From positions 719,984 to 783,983 of the forward strand of contig VZTG01001729.1 of the NCBI GenBank assembly GCA_013397845.1: a stretch of DNA of 64,000 nt, in the 5' to 3' direction. The notes beneath the pieces are model-generated. The model was not told where the DNA came from. It ran no database searches and worked only from the letters and a program-made list of their open reading frames with translations. Every line of letters starts with the position of its first letter. Position 1 is the stretch's first letter. Positions 12,286 through 25,308 of this stretch are shown here, one piece after another. Both the position numbers and the translations under genes were made by a program. The DNA comes from Melanocharis versteri. Taxonomy: Eukaryota > Chordata > Aves > Passeriformes > Melanocharitidae.

Positions 12286-14394
12286 TTATTTCTACAGACT
12301 TCTCTCTCATAGGATGCTACCATCAAACTCTAGAAATATTTCATAAAATTATGTCAAAATTTGACTTAATGTACAGATAAAACAACCAGAAACCAATTCT
12401 CAGTGATGATTATATATTAAAATCAATGCAGTCCAATGCAAGGACTAAATTCCTCTTGCAGGAAGGATGAAAATCCTGTCTCTCCTTCCTCTGTCCAAAC
12501 CTTTACATGACCCAGAGGGACCAGCAGCTCTTTACCCACCCTGTCCTGTTCCTCCAGGCTGGATGGCCTCCCTGCCTGCTGGGTGGCCTGGTGCTTTCAG
12601 GACAGATTATCCCGCATCTCTGCAGATTACAGCAGCATTTTAATCAAGTTGATATCTTTTCTCTGTTTATACTTACACTAAGGAGATCAGAGACATTTTT
12701 CCAAAATTTTCCTTTGATCACAGGACAGATTTGCATACCTGTTTTGGACACTCAGACAACGAAGGGAGCTTTCTTTTCCTGCTCAAACGTGTCTTTTCTG
12801 AGGGCATAAAGTGACTAAATGTCTCAGGCCAAGCTGTGCTGCTGTGACACTCCCTACAGTCACAGCCCACAGATCAACCCTCTCAGTCTCTCACACTTTT
12901 GGCCCCTACCTCTAATCCCAGCTCTCCTCCTGCCTCTGCCTTTATCCTGCCACTCATCCCAAATCCCTCTCCCCTCCCCTCCCTCTGCCTGCAGCTCCAT
13001 CCATCCCCGTCTCTCCCAGGGAATGGGGGTGTGTGGGAGCTGAGCCTGGAGCTGTTGTGTGAACACACAGACCTCAGGTGCTGGCTCCCATCACAACCAG
13101 CCTTGGAGCACCTGCAAAGGCCTCTGAATGTCACAAGACCTCTGACAACTCAGCCTGACCCCCATCTGAAACCCCCACCTCCCCGAGCACTCGCACACCT
13201 TGGCTCTGAAAAGCAGGAACCCAAACCCATGTCCTGATGGTGCCTTTTCATTAAAACACACAAAGCTATTTTGGGTCTGTTTGCATGGTATGGCCAGATG
13301 TATTCAAACACAGACTAATTTCACCAGCACAAACTTGTCCTCACATAACTTCATTTTCATCCAGACAGAAGCTTTTCAAGCAACAGCAATGAAACCCTCT
13401 CAATATTTAATCAGCTGCGTGGCCTGGAACAGCAGGGACCAGCAGCAGCTGCCTGGCACAGAGTGGGCGAGGGGGGGATGAGGGCTCATCCTCACCAAGC
13501 CTCTCTCCCTCCTGAGAACTTGCCTCCTCTACAAATTTGCTCTGGAGAAAGCCAAACAGGAGCCCTGTTTCAGCCTTCTGCTTTAGCTGCCAGCGTCAAG
13601 CAGTGACAGCTTTCAAACAGCATGGCTTTGAAGCACCTTATTTTTCATTCCTCCCTTCCAAATTCCCTGACGCTTCCCAGGTGTAAATCTGACTTCCTTT
13701 CCTACTGATGGCTGGGAAATTGCTGTGCTCGGCGCCCTGTAATTGTGAGTCAGCAGGACTTGAGCTCTCTCCCATTTCTTTCTGGTTTTAAAGCAGGAGG
13801 GGTGTAAGCTTTGGCCACAGACAAGGCTTTGCAGAACTTGCAGGGTGTGTGTAGGGGCAAAATTAGGCTTTTGCTAATATTTCCTCATTCCCTTAGTGCC
13901 TGTCCTGTGTGTGTCAGAGGGATTGCAGGAGTTGAAAGGACATCGTCTGTCGGTGGGTTGGCTCTGCAGCATTCACCACAGACTCTGCTGGTAGCCACCA
14001 TGCTTGAGGAGGGTTGCTTGGAAATAAAGCCTTAAGGAGACACCCCAAAGTGACCCGTTTTAGTCATGCCTGACTTTCCAAAATCATGTCAAAACACCAA
14101 ATGCTTTCTGGTCAGCAATGGTCTATGAACGTTTCCTACCAGAGCCCCTGAGCCCTGCAGCCTCCCCAGTCCCCAGCAGCCCAGCAAGGCTCTGGTTTGT
14201 CCCTCCCCTGCTGCTGGGCACCCTGGGCTGGAGGTGTCCGTGCTGCCCAACACCCCCAGGCACCAACCCAGGCACGGCCACAGCACAGGCAGCATCTCTG
14301 CTGGTTTGCAGTGTCTGAGCTCCTAAGAACAAACGATCCTCTCCTGCTAGGACTGTGAAATAGATACTAATAACCAACCCTAAGCACCCTTATC

Positions 14395-14520
14395 TAGGAG
14401 AAGAAGAAGAAAAAAAAGCATGAAAAACATATCCAATTAGTGATAAATAATAACTACAAGATTAATTAAAATTACTCTGCTCTTAATTCCCATCCTCTGG
14501 CTCTGATAATGCAAAAGGCA
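14395..14520. promoter_or_regulatory. Candidate conserved non-coding element
   Basis: A short AT-rich block with CCAATTAGTGATAAATAATAA, TTAATTAA at 14,462-14,469 and CTGATAATGCAAAA. Homeodomain, GATA and POU-like cores are packed into about 120 bases. No repeat family is recognisable. Conservation was not tested. Confidence 0.22.
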
Positions 14521-17500
14521 TTCCCCATCTTCCCAAGGGTGTCCCAACATCAGAGCATCACCACAGTTCCCAGAGGGCCAGTGACTGGCAGTGGTGACAG
14601 CAGGATTTGTCACGCGTGTGCTGGCCCCGCTGGAGATGGGCTCCCTGCTCCTTTCACGCTGCTCACAGCCTGCCTTGGCTCGCCAGGGAGGCTCAGCCTA
14701 CACCAAACCCAGCAATTTTGGGTCTGAACTGCAAGTGAAAAGACTCCTCATCTCCTCCTCAGTACCAGGCAGTCTGACTTTTTCAACAGTGGCTACATAT
14801 CAGGAGAAGAAACCACTGGGATTTCTCAATCTGGGTCTGCCTGTAAATCATTTAACACCTCATTTACACATGCTTATAATTAATGCACACTAGATCGCTG
14901 CAATGAAACAGTCCTGATAAATCATCTGAAATGCACTGGGCTGCAAGTGCATTGGTTTAGGGGTGTAAAAGGACAAATTAACCCCCTCAAGAAATGGCTG
15001 ATCCCACTGGCTGAGTGGGGTGGTCCACTCTCAGTGGAAGCACCCCAGAGGAATCTGGGTTGGATTTCCTCCTTTGTAGTGTGCTGAAAGCATTTGAGAA
15101 CCAGTTGCCATTTTGTAAAAAGCCCACACCTCTTGTGGCCCCAAGCCACAAATCACCTCCTCTTCTGCAGCTTCCCATCTATCAGGTCAGAGAGAGCCCT
15201 GGACTTTGTGTACAGAGCAGAATTATCACTTTTTGTATTTATTACGAGGTGCCATATCTCTCATAGTAGCCCATCTATCTCTTATTCTGCTATAAGTCCG
15301 GAGAAATTATATTAATTTTACTGGATCTACAGCCCTGAGAATAACATCAGGATCCACCCACCCAGGATAGTTTGTAAATATACAAGAACTTTTATCCATC
15401 AGTAGGAGTGTCTGGTGCAACACACCCTCTGTGCCAAGTGCAGCTGCAGAAGAATTTTGCACACTTCCATCCTTGTCCCCCAAACTCTCAATCACCCCCA
15501 TGGAGGTTTAAATCTAATCTGCCTCTAACCTGATACCCCAGAAGTGCTACTCCCTGGGGAGTGTGACTCCCAGGAGCTGCGGAACAAGGTGTAACTGGGC
15601 TTGATGGAGGACCATCACTACTTGTAGGACTGCAATATAAATGAGTTTCCTCAAAGAAGCCACCACCACCTCCTCTACAGGGGTCTCTTCCAAGTGTCAA
15701 GGCAGAGAGGAGATACCAGGAGAGTCCTGCATGCCTGAGAAGGGCTTGGATGTAAGTTCAGGAGGTCAGGAACCTGTAAGCTGCAGTAATTACAGCAGTT
15801 AATCTGCAGCAGCCTGACCACCTGCCACAAAGGGCAAGAGAAATGTCCCTTGGAGGAGGCAGGTTTTCCCTGCTGCCTGGAGGGACGTGGTGGGAGTGAT
15901 CCCCAGACACCTCTTGTGTCCTGCCACAGGACCTGTCTGCAGTTTACCACTGCAGTACCTCGAGGGTAGGAGGGGTGTGGAGCATATCATGTGCAAGACA
16001 TCACCCTCTCACATTTTACAGAACACCCCACAGGGATTATCTCCAGGCCAGGACTGGGAAAGTCTCCACGTTGCAGTGGTGCTCAGAGGACACCACGCTT
16101 CTTACTGCCAGCCTGGGAGGGTGGGAGGCCAAGGAGGCAGCTGCTGTGCTGGGAACCAGGGCTTGAACAAATCCATCCATCACCCAGTCAGGAGCTGCTG
16201 ACTGAATTCCAGCTCCCTGCAAACTCATCTTCCACAAGAGCTGCTGAGAAGCACAGCAAAACACCGAGTTTGGCTGGAAACACTGAATCAGTGAGAACTG
16301 AGCCCTCACGGTCCTGCAGCATCTCCTGGAGGAGCCTGCCCAGCATCAGGCTTGGCACAGTCCTCATGCCAAGAGGCATCTTGGAGCTGTACCTGGCTTC
16401 TCTTAGTCAGTTCTGATGTTGCCTGGGTCTTGGATTTGAGAAGACAGTCAGCAGCCCTGACTGTCTCCACATCACAACTTTGTAGATCTCGATCACATCC
16501 CTCTCTATCTGTAGTTATATCTCCAGGTGTGACACACTAAGGTGAGCAGAAAACATCTCTGAAAACCTGTAGCCCCTCCAACTTTAATGAGGGAGATTAG
16601 AGTACTTAAAGTACTCTCACATTTCAACCACCTCCAAGCAAGAAAAACTGTAATTTCTTCTACCTCCCTGGCATTAGGGCAGTCAAGAACATGCCCAGGT
16701 GAGCTATGCCAACTTAGATATTGGAGACTCTCTGACATCTATTGGTAAAGATTCCGTGGGGTGGTATTAGAAAAAGAGAAGAATTGTCCTCAAAGTGGCC
16801 TGAGCTTCCCAGCTCCCTTACTCTGACTAAAATCTCATTCAGAAGAGGTTCTTACCCTCAGTTTTAACCCAGGTCCTCTTTTGAATTCAACACAGCCAAG
16901 GGAATATGCCAGGCCACCTCAATCAATCCCATCTTCCTTGTCCCCCCAACACCAGGGACTTTCCTCTGCCATAGCCACGATCACTAAGTCGTGACTGCAC
17001 GGGAAGAACAAACAGGCTGAGCAGATGGGGTGTGCGGGAGGAAGCCCTCATTTAAAACGCAAATAGCTGGTGGTAATTTAGCAGATGTGGTAAGAAAAAT
17101 CTGGAGAGACAAGCATGAGGTGACAGGATTCCAATTTCAATCAAATAATGTGGAAGTCTCCCTGGCAGGGAAAGGTTTCATCTTCCATCTTCTTGATTAC
17201 CTTGTCTTGAAGAGATGATGACTGATGCCATGTGCCATCACAGGAATGATCTGGAGTATTCTTTTTTTAAGATCCTGTAAGACTCCCTGCCTTCACCAAA
17301 TGGATTTTTTTTCACAAGGGAAATCCATCCTTTATAACCCAAATGTCCATAACTAAAGACTAAAATTCAATTAAAGTCATAACATCCATTAATTCTGTAG
17401 CACATTCAATTCTATTTCTATCCGGAGACTTTAGGATCAGTCCTTCACTTCCCCATTATCAAATCAGGATGGCTCAGGAAATTGGGAACATTATAAACAT

Positions 17501-20500
17501 CTCTATATCCAGCATATTGTAATATTCATTTGGCCCTAGAATTTCATCTTGGCAGAAGCACTAAAGTTATCACAGATGGGTATGAGGTTTTTCTCTTTAT
17601 AAATATTACAGAGCCATTAATTAAACAGGGGAAATTAACTGTGCCAGGCAGCACTGCAGAGGGACAGGAAAGCACAGTCACCATTGGCCAGCATCTCAGA
17701 CTGAATGTGGGAGAAGTGCACACAACATCAAACTGACAGCAGAGATACTCTGGCATCAACATTACTGCAGGTTTTAGAAGATAATTCAACAAGAAAAATA
17801 ATTTCTAGACATTTCTGGTGCTCAGAAGCAATATTCCAGGCAACGTGGAATGAAGGATTTTCAACCTTTTGAAACAAACCATGGTGTTTTGGTTAAAGGA
17901 CACAAAAGCTGTCCTTTCTAAGATGATTTCCTCACATTATCAACCCCTCAAAGACAACAAACTGGGCAATTCCTGCGCTTGCACTCTCTCCTTCTTGCCC
18001 AGTGCTGAGATTTAGTCACGCAAAGCCCCTTCCAGTTCCCCATGTTCTCTTCATCCATGTTTATCACACAGATTCGGTACAAAAGATTGTCCCCCTGAAA
18101 CACACTTGAAACAAAACTCCAAGTCAAAACCTGCTGCTGAAGAGAGAAGGACCTTTTTCTTTAGGTTTAATATAACTGGTGCCTGAAACATCTAGGTTTC
18201 TCTAAAATAATCACAAACCCCAAAGTGCTCTACTCTCAGTGTCACAGTATCTAACATCAAAGAGTAGGAAATGTGTGAGTTTTTAGCAAGTGGAGGTTTC
18301 TGCATGAATACATCATGAGAGGAATATTTTTATAAACAAGTCATCTCTGAAATGTTCTCCAGAACTAGTTTTTAATTCTGCCTGTCATAAATAAATTGAG
18401 GAAAAAAAATTGTTGTGGTATCCCCAAACCAAATTCTGCACCAATTTCTGGGTGAAACACAGGTCTGTCAAGAAGGTCATATCTTCAAACCTCTTAGAAA
18501 ACTGCCAAAGTTTCACCACGACATTTCTCCTTTGTTTTTTGTTATGTACAGACCTTTGCAGATTCAATACAGCCAGATTGCAGAGGCTGCTCTTAGGTTT
18601 ATTATTCCCTGATCCTCTTTAAACAAGGGCCCTAAATTCATCCCTGGTATAAGAGCTCTGCTGTCACTCGACTAAGATGCAGGACGCCTATTTTGAGAAT
18701 CCTGTGAGACACTGACTTGCAAACCTGTCATCTGGAGTAATCCCAAGTCCAGGACACCAGACAGCTCATGGTCCCAGCAGAGTGTCCAGTGAGACTCTCT
18801 TCCTTCCAAACATCTTTATCTGCACCTCTCTCTATATCAGCTACTGGCAGAACCTAGGGGACTGGTGAAAAATGCAGATGGACTTCAGGATGGAGATCGT
18901 TTATCGGCTAGGAAAGCTGAGAGGCTTTATGCATCAACTTAGGGGCAGGAATTTATGAATGACTTCCCACAACTCCTGCACTAACAAGCACAGGGCAGAA
19001 AAAGCTGCATTCAGGTAGGAGCTCACATAGGACTACCCCATGGAAAATATCAGACCAAGCTGGAAATCACAGAGGAAAAAAACATACAGGATCTGCCTGT
19101 GAGGGAGAGCTGGTCCAACTGCCCAGGCACACACATTGATCTGCTCGATTCCCAGCCTCTCACTTAATAGTAATTAAATTGCTTTGATGAGCACTGACCC
19201 CTGGAAAAGCTTCAGTACAAACCAAATGAGCTTCACTGTTTTTTTATTCTGTCTCTTTTTCAGCTCCCTCCTTTTGCTTTTCTACCCCGTTAAGCCCTAT
19301 TACTTTTGCATCTGGACTGATTGCCCAGAAAGGGACCAAAGAGAAAAGCATCATTGCTTACCAGAACTAGGAAATATCTCATCACAGCCGTTCACCAGCC
19401 ATTTCCCCTCTTTCTAGCCCGTGGAGCTGCTCCTGAAAGCGTTGCCCCTTTCTGCTAGGATGTCACAAGCCGGAGATTAGAAGTAAATGCTCTGCCAGCC
19501 AAGCCGATCATCCCGCTGCGACCACATCCAGGTACTGAACACGAGCTATGGCAAAGTCCATCAGCCAGCAGAAAACACCATCGCACGCACACACACCCCC
19601 AGCCACGGAGCAATGGGAGTGGAGGCAGGCTGCAGGCAGGAGGGAGAGCAGATGGGAGGGGGGTGGCTTGGGGAAACCAGGCAGCGGGCGATGCTAACAT
19701 GACAGATGTGTTGACTTTAAGTTAAACAGGAAATTGAGGATGTTCGACGCGGGGAGGAAAGACATTAGCTCACATTAAAGGCAAAGACTTTCCCTGGTCT
19801 TCCCCTTCTTTGCTTTCCCTCTTCCACCCAGGCTTTCTCCAGTGATTTCTAGCCTGCCTTCACATGCAGAAACAAGCTAGGGTTGATACTGACTCTGCTT
19901 GTGTGTCTGGGCAAGGCAGGAGCTGCAGGGCCAGCCACAGAATTCCTCATCCTAGCAGTGAGTTGGGAGACTGTTCTTTTATTCCCTCTTCAACTCAGAC
20001 TCCCCTGACATTGTTTAAACAGCATCCTCTAGATGATGTGAGTAAAAGAGGAAATACTGAACAACAGAACAAGGCTTTCAATTTGTCCCAGTTCTGGGCA
20101 GGGGAAAACACAGCAGGGTCAAAATCCTGATTTAGGTTATGTAGGATAAGCAGCAGAGAATAGAATAAATTGATTTAAATGCAGGGGAAATAAAGTGCCT
20201 TGGTGCACTCAACTTCCCCATGAATAAACCTGATTTTTCCACAGTCCACACAAAGGTGGACAGGGTTAATCTGGGGGATAAGAGCTGTACTGTGAGGGTC
20301 CACAGGTCCAGGGGGGTGTAACTCCAGGGCAAGGTGGCTGGATGTCTAGGCAGCAGTAAAATGTGAAGAGAATTGGGGAAGTCAAAGCCCTGCACTGATT
20401 TCTTAGTTACAGCCTGGAAAACCCGAGTGAAGGCAGGCAAACCATACTGGCTTTGAGCTAGACCCCAGCTTCTAGAGATTAGGGGAGGAAGGGAGTGGCC

Positions 20501-21219
20501 CCACTGCAAATCCAGGGATAGAAAATCAGCTAGGATGCAAGGACTCCATTCCTGTTTCATGAACCGGTCCTCCCTGCTGGCTTTTTCCACTGCCTTTGGC
20601 ACAAGGAGGAAGAGCCCCCTTGTCACCCTTGCGGAGCTGGGTGTCAGCCACAGCCCAGTGTGCACAGTTGAGCCTGTCTCATTCATCTCCCCACCAAAGC
20701 TTTGTCCCAAGACCCACATGCAGAGGGTCAAGAATATCTCTTCTGTGGCATGAATGGGCCCCCAGGGTGAGATTAGTGCCAGGACTCCTTTTTTTCTAGA
20801 GCTGTGCATTAGGTAAAGAACAGAAATCTGCTATGGGCTCCATAACAGAGTGAAATATTCAGGTTTTGGTGCAGTCTAGCCTGCCTCCGTGCTTGCATCC
20901 CGTTCTTCCCCACCCCCTCCCTGTCCCTGAGCTGTGCTGTTGGCCTCCCTTCAACATTTTAATGGAGTATTGACAGTGATCCATTCGCACTCCAAACAGA
21001 TGAACCTGACTTGCATCCCCAGAATGGCATTTGCAGAGCCAGCCCAGGCAGGTGGGTTTGGAGCATCTCCTCGGGTGGACCAGCTGCAGTTCCAAAAGTA
21101 TCCCTTTTTCTGGTTAGAGAAACAGCTTGGAAAAGTCTAGCGAGGATATTACACTTTGGAAAACTGCTGCCTCGGGTCTCTTGTCCCTCCTCCTACCTGC
21201 TGCCACGCTCCTCGTTTCT

Positions 21220-21520
21220 GCAATTATTTATAAAGCTCCCTGTTCTTTCCTAATTGGGATGTTCCCTTTCGCCTTGCACGTCACTCGTGTGTCACTCTGC
21301 ATCTGGGCCCCTGGTGACCTCTTGGAGTGCTTGGCAAGGCTGGCAGCAGCCAAATGAGTCATCAGCAACCTGCTGGCATCTCCCTCCCTCCAGCCATTGC
21401 CCACCGAGCCTGGCTGCAGCCGGGGAGGCCTGGGGGAGTTTAAAGCTGTCTAATCCCCTGGATAATTCATGAAAAGAGGATTACCCATTCTGTGCAGAGC
21501 CCTTAACCTAAATATAGCCC
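21220..21520. promoter_or_regulatory. Candidate enhancer with AP-1/MAF and paired OTX/CRX sites
   Basis: The block contains TGAGTCA (21,355-21,361) overlapping TCAGCA (21,362-21,367), a composite AP-1/MAF half-site. About 90 bases further on are TAATCC (21,451-21,456) and its inverse GGATTA (21,478-21,483), flanking GGATAATTCATG. It ends with a CCTAAATATAGCCC stretch that includes an A/T-rich MADS-like core. Large MAF plus OTX/CRX pairing is known from retinal and pineal enhancers. Any tissue assignment here is speculation. Confidence 0.27.
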
Positions 21521-22279
21521 AGCCTTCCCCTTGCATTGCAGCTCCTGTGGCACGGAGGCGTTTTCCCTGCACTGCTTCCCCATCCCATCTTAGGGGTTAA
21601 CCCTGCTCTTGCTCCAATCTGGGACAACCTGGTTCTAACCCATGGAGCTTCAGTGCAATAAAACCAGGGTTTGTAAAGCAGAGGTGAGACTGTGTTCTGT
21701 GAATGCCAGCAGGATCAATGCAGACTCATTCCCAGAAGCACGTTCTCTCCCTAATAAATGGCAAACTCCTTTGTGGGGGCTGTCAGGGAATATACTTTCT
21801 TACTGTATATTTGGAAACCAGTGTCATGGTGCCATCAGAGCCTGACAGCAGTGCATCAGGAGGGTAGAGGGAAGTGCTAAACTTGGATAATCCCACGGGA
21901 GTTACAGCAGCCTGCCCCAGGAGCTGGGAATAGTGACCCAGCTCTGCTGCCCACCCTGGGCCCTGGATCACCAGGAGCTGGGTTATCCCTGCTGCCAGAG
22001 GGTACAACCAGAGAGATGGTGAAAAGGGAATAGTTAACATGTTACCTTTCCTGCTTGCACCCAGAGATGGAGGAATAAACTGAGGAGCTGCAGGAGGGAT
22101 TCCTGACGGATTCAGCAGCTTCCCAGGAGACCACTGCAAGCCTCACCTCCCTCCTCATTTTCTCTCTCCTTTTCCTGAGCCTCTCTCCTTACCCTCTCAT
22201 TTTCCTCCTCTCCTCTTTCTCAGATGGTGAAATGAGGCCTGACATAGCCACCACAGGCTCCCCTTTCCTACAATGCCTT

Positions 22280-22430
22280 TTTTTTTTTCTGGCAGTTAAA
22301 GTCCTTATGGGACTTTAGTCACCGTAATATTAAAGCATTCATTAGCACAGGAGTAATTCCATAATCTCTTCAGAAGAGAACAATTTCAGAGGTTCAGCTC
22401 ATGATCTGGAAAATCAATTTGCCAGCTTGA
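22280..22430. promoter_or_regulatory. Candidate conserved non-coding element with short hairpin
   Basis: TAAAGTCC (22,297-22,304) and GGACTTTA (22,310-22,317) form a perfect 8-base stem around a 5-base loop. Downstream come ACCGTAATATTAAAGCATTCATTAGCAC and GGAGTAATTCC cores. The sequence is unique and AT-leaning. Regulatory function is inferred. Confidence 0.22.
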
Positions 22431-24845
22431 CGATGCAAGAAGAGGATTTTCAAGGCTGGCTTGGGCTTCCCCAGCAGGACTGTTACCAAGCTGGGACTTG
22501 GTGGCCAGGGAGAGGCCACCCACAACAGGTCTGAGGGGAGGTGGCAGGACCAGGGGGCTGTAATTTGGCTCAGGCAAGGATGGGAGATGTAGCAATTGCA
22601 GGATGAGCCTCAAAACCAGACCTGTCTCACCAGGTTTCGCCCAACAGTGTGCTGTACAGCTGGGACAGCATCACCGTGGGTCATGGGGAATTTTCCTGCC
22701 TTTTTTATCTCTCATACCTCATTCCACCAAAAGCAGTTCTTCCAGCTCAGAGGTTATAATGAGCACGAAAGGGATGCATCTTAAGCATCCTGCCTTTTCC
22801 CCACAGGTACAGGCTAAACTAAACTCTTGCACCCCCTGTACCAAGTACCAGCCCATGTGCTCCTCCTCTCCTCATGGAATTTTTCACACTTTGTGCTGTC
22901 AGGAGCTGGGGCCCACACCCTGCCTGCAGACACACAGCCAGATTGGCAGAAATCATCTGCAGGTGCAAGGCTGACTTTGGGGAAGCAGCCAGCTCTGCGC
23001 TTGCAGGTTGGGGGCTGCCTCAGAACCTGAGTGGGCTTCCACCTCCAGCTCAGCTCCTTCAGCCAGAAGTTGTCAGGTGCCAGAGACTTTCATATAAAGA
23101 TGTTCCAGAACATATATGGGTACAAAAAGCTGCTTCATGGGACAAACCTCTGAGAATTTGGCAAGCTGAAGTGGAAGGCTGTCTCCTGTCAGCTGCTTTC
23201 TGGTTCTGGCTTTGATGCTCCCAAAAGGGCTCCCCAGCACCCACACTACGCAAATGCAAAGTTTTGTTAGGAAAATCTAAGGTGTCCTTGCAGATCTGAT
23301 CTTCAGCTGAGTTCATCTAACAGTGGGACGACATGCCTTTCACAGCAGGGCCATGAGGAGAAGCAACAGGAGCTAATTAGGACTTCTTGGAACTCTTGAG
23401 ATGCAGGGCCGCAGGGTAGGTGCTGCTACATGTGGTAGCTCTCTTGCAGTGAAGGGAGATGTTCCCCTCCTCTTTCTGATGCAAGAGGGCTTTTCTATTG
23501 TGAAGAAGAATCAGAAGAAGCCCTGGATGCTGCCTCTGCTCCCACTCCTTCCTCCAGGTTTTCCTGCAGGAGTCTGACCACGGACATCCCACTGCACGAA
23601 GTGTAAGTGCCCCGTGTCATTAAGGGCAGAGGCACTAAGGTGTATTCCCAAATGAGCAGCAGACACTGGGATCAGTGCCTGGGATGATCAGTGAGGCACT
23701 GCTGTATGTTCAATATCTGGCTAAGTAAACCAGAGAATTAACCCTTTTCCTCTCCCTTCCCCCAAGTGATAACACCAGGGAGACAGAGGAGACATGAAAC
23801 AGCAATTTTCATGCCATGTCAGGCACATGACTTTCTCTCAGCCTACCAGAAATTTCTACTCTGACTCCTCAGAGCAGGAGTCCCCCATGAGCTCTAGCGT
23901 GTGCTTACAAGCGTCGGACCTAAACACAGTCAGGGATCCCCCCTGGCACACATGGAGCACTGCATGCTCCTCCCCTGTACATTATCACCATCAGGCTCTT
24001 AATCTTTCCCTTTTTTTCTTGAGACGAGGTCATCCCTGACAAGTAATATCCTTGCAGAGCCAGTTTTTACCCAGTATTTTTAATGGGATCTTGGTGTCAT
24101 GGATCATAATGCTGCAGTTTGACACATGTAATAAAATTTTCCCTTGAACAACACTTGAACTCCAAAAGAAAAATAGTCCCTGCAGAGATGTGTGCCTGGT
24201 TGTGCTACAGGACGCGCACACATGCACGGGAACTTGTCACCACAGCACCTGCGGTTCAGAACCCGCCTGCGAGCTCCCAGATCACGGCTTTCTCTCCGTG
24301 GCTTCGTTTAACCCGTCGTTAAGAGAGGCGCCTAACTGCGGTTTTTATCTTTAGCTGCAATTAAGCTCTCGTGGAGAGGCCGGCGAAGGGAGGACAGTGA
24401 CAGTGGGCGCTGGCCGTGCAGCACAGCTCGGGATGGTGCACACAGGCACCGGCACACCCACTCACAGCCCCGGCGTGTCACCACCGCCACAGTCCCGCAC
24501 AGCTCCATGCGGACACGACAGCCCCTGCCCCCAAGAAAACTCCTTTTCCTTCTCCCTGCCAGCCCACCCCGGACGGCACACGCACCAGGAGCGCTCTTCT
24601 CCAAATTACTCCAGCCCAAGTTAAAACTCCACAGCGCAGCAGCTCCTGGGCTCGCAGCAGAGAGCGAAGGCAGCACAGCGGGGCTGGTTTCAATTATTCA
24701 CAACTGCCCTGAGCCCTTCAATCTCATCACGCTGACCCCGTCCCTGCAGTTCCCACCGATCCATCCCAACTCGGCCGCCGACTCCGCGCCCTTGCGCACC
24801 TTCTTTCTCGGCGGCACGTTTAGTTTTAGTTTCTTTTCCCTCCCC

Positions 24846-24893
24846 GGCAGCGAGCCCCCCGGGGCTGGCAGCGAGCCCCCCGGGCTGGCAGCT
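24846..24893. repeat. GC-rich tandem duplication, about 20-base unit
   Basis: GGCAGCGAGCCCCCCGGG(G)CT occurs at 24,846-24,866 and again at 24,867-24,886, followed by a partial GGCAGC. The two copies differ by one G. It lies within the CpG island, just downstream of the putative first exon in the minus direction. Confidence 0.85.
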
Positions 24894-24940
24894 GTCCCCG
24901 TGTCCTGTTCCGCGGGGCAGAGGCAGCGCGGGGCTCTTAC

Positions 24941-25080
24941 CTGGCGCAGCCCCGGCGCGGTGCGGTGCGGTGCGGCGCGGCTCTGCGCTCGCATCTCCTC
25001 TAGCGCTGATGCAGTCCTGCCGGGCGCCGCATGCCAATGATGCAGCCCCGGGGATCCCAGCCCAGGAAGCCCGGCGCTGG
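24941..25080 (-). other. Putative first exon of a minus-strand gene, with splice donor
   Basis: Reading the minus strand, exon sequence GCTGCGCCAG is followed by intron GTAAGAG, a near-consensus donor, giving an exon edge at 24,941. The 5' limit is unknown and 25,080 is a guess. One small ATG frame runs into the donor (starting MRAQSRAAPHR), and another ATG upstream stops after 10 codons. The exon is therefore most likely 5' untranslated, although an open frame of 18 codons continuing into exon 2 cannot be excluded. A GGTGC pentamer repeat at about 24,955-24,978 lies within it. Confidence 0.5.
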
Positions 25081-25102
25081 GAGGGAGCCTAGCGGGTCCT
25101 AC

Positions 25103-25215
25103 CTGCTGCCCTGCCGCCCCCAGAGCGGCTGCGGAGCCGGCGGGGAGGGAGCGTGCGGAGGCAGCCGAGCAGCAGCGCAGAGAGCGAGAAGCCGCACAGC
25201 AGGCAGGGGGAGAGA
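25103..25215 (-). other. Alternative first exon or upstream exon (minus strand) with splice donor
   Basis: On the minus strand GGGCAGCAG is followed by GTAGGACC, a good donor with the exon edge at 25,103. It lies upstream of the other donor in the same CpG island. The two may therefore belong to alternative first exons, or the donor at 25,103 may start a short intron. The 5' end is not visible, so 25,215 only marks the island edge. No convincing coding frame is present. Confidence 0.38.
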
Positions 25216-25304
25216 GGCGATGCTTGTGTAATTTCATCACGGTAATAAAATCCAACCCAGAATCTAAGTGTTGCAGCTCTCTAGCAGAGTTCTGCGTTAC
25301 ATGG

Positions 25305-25308
<4 letters not shown>

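Larger units (their letters stand above)
10977..24369. other. Non-coding stretch, probable first intron of the minus-strand gene
   Basis: It lies downstream (minus direction) of the splice donors at the 25 kb CpG island. I found no family-recognisable exon. The longest open frame is 225 codons on the minus strand at 20,132-20,809. It has no signal peptide, repeat, cysteine pattern or catalytic motif I can name, so I treat it as chance. Candidate regulatory blocks are listed separately. The + strand is C/A-leaning (for example 12.9-13.2 kb), consistent with minus-strand transcription. Confidence 0.5.
24370..25220 (-). promoter_or_regulatory. CpG-island promoter of a minus-strand gene
   Basis: GC content and CpG density rise sharply here, most strongly at 24,740-25,200, against an AT-average background on both sides. 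No TATA box is evident. A CCAAT core is present at about 25,034-25,038 on the + strand (ATTGG on the minus). Orientation is set by two minus-strand splice donors within the island and none of similar quality on the + strand. CpG-island promoters of this kind usually have dispersed start sites. The gene itself cannot be named because its coding exons fall outside what I could recognise. Confidence 0.75.

Noticed and set aside
16290..16550. Weak similarity to an internal CR1 segment (TAGATCTCGATCACATCCCTCTC-like, minus orientation)
   Set aside because: Only a short stretch matches and no terminal octamer is present; it could be a very old fragment but I cannot support it by eye.
22215..22255. 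Possible reverse-orientation MIR (CTCAGATGGTGAAATGAGGCCTGACA)
   Set aside because: The match is limited to about 25 bases and lacks the flanking core, so chance is likely.
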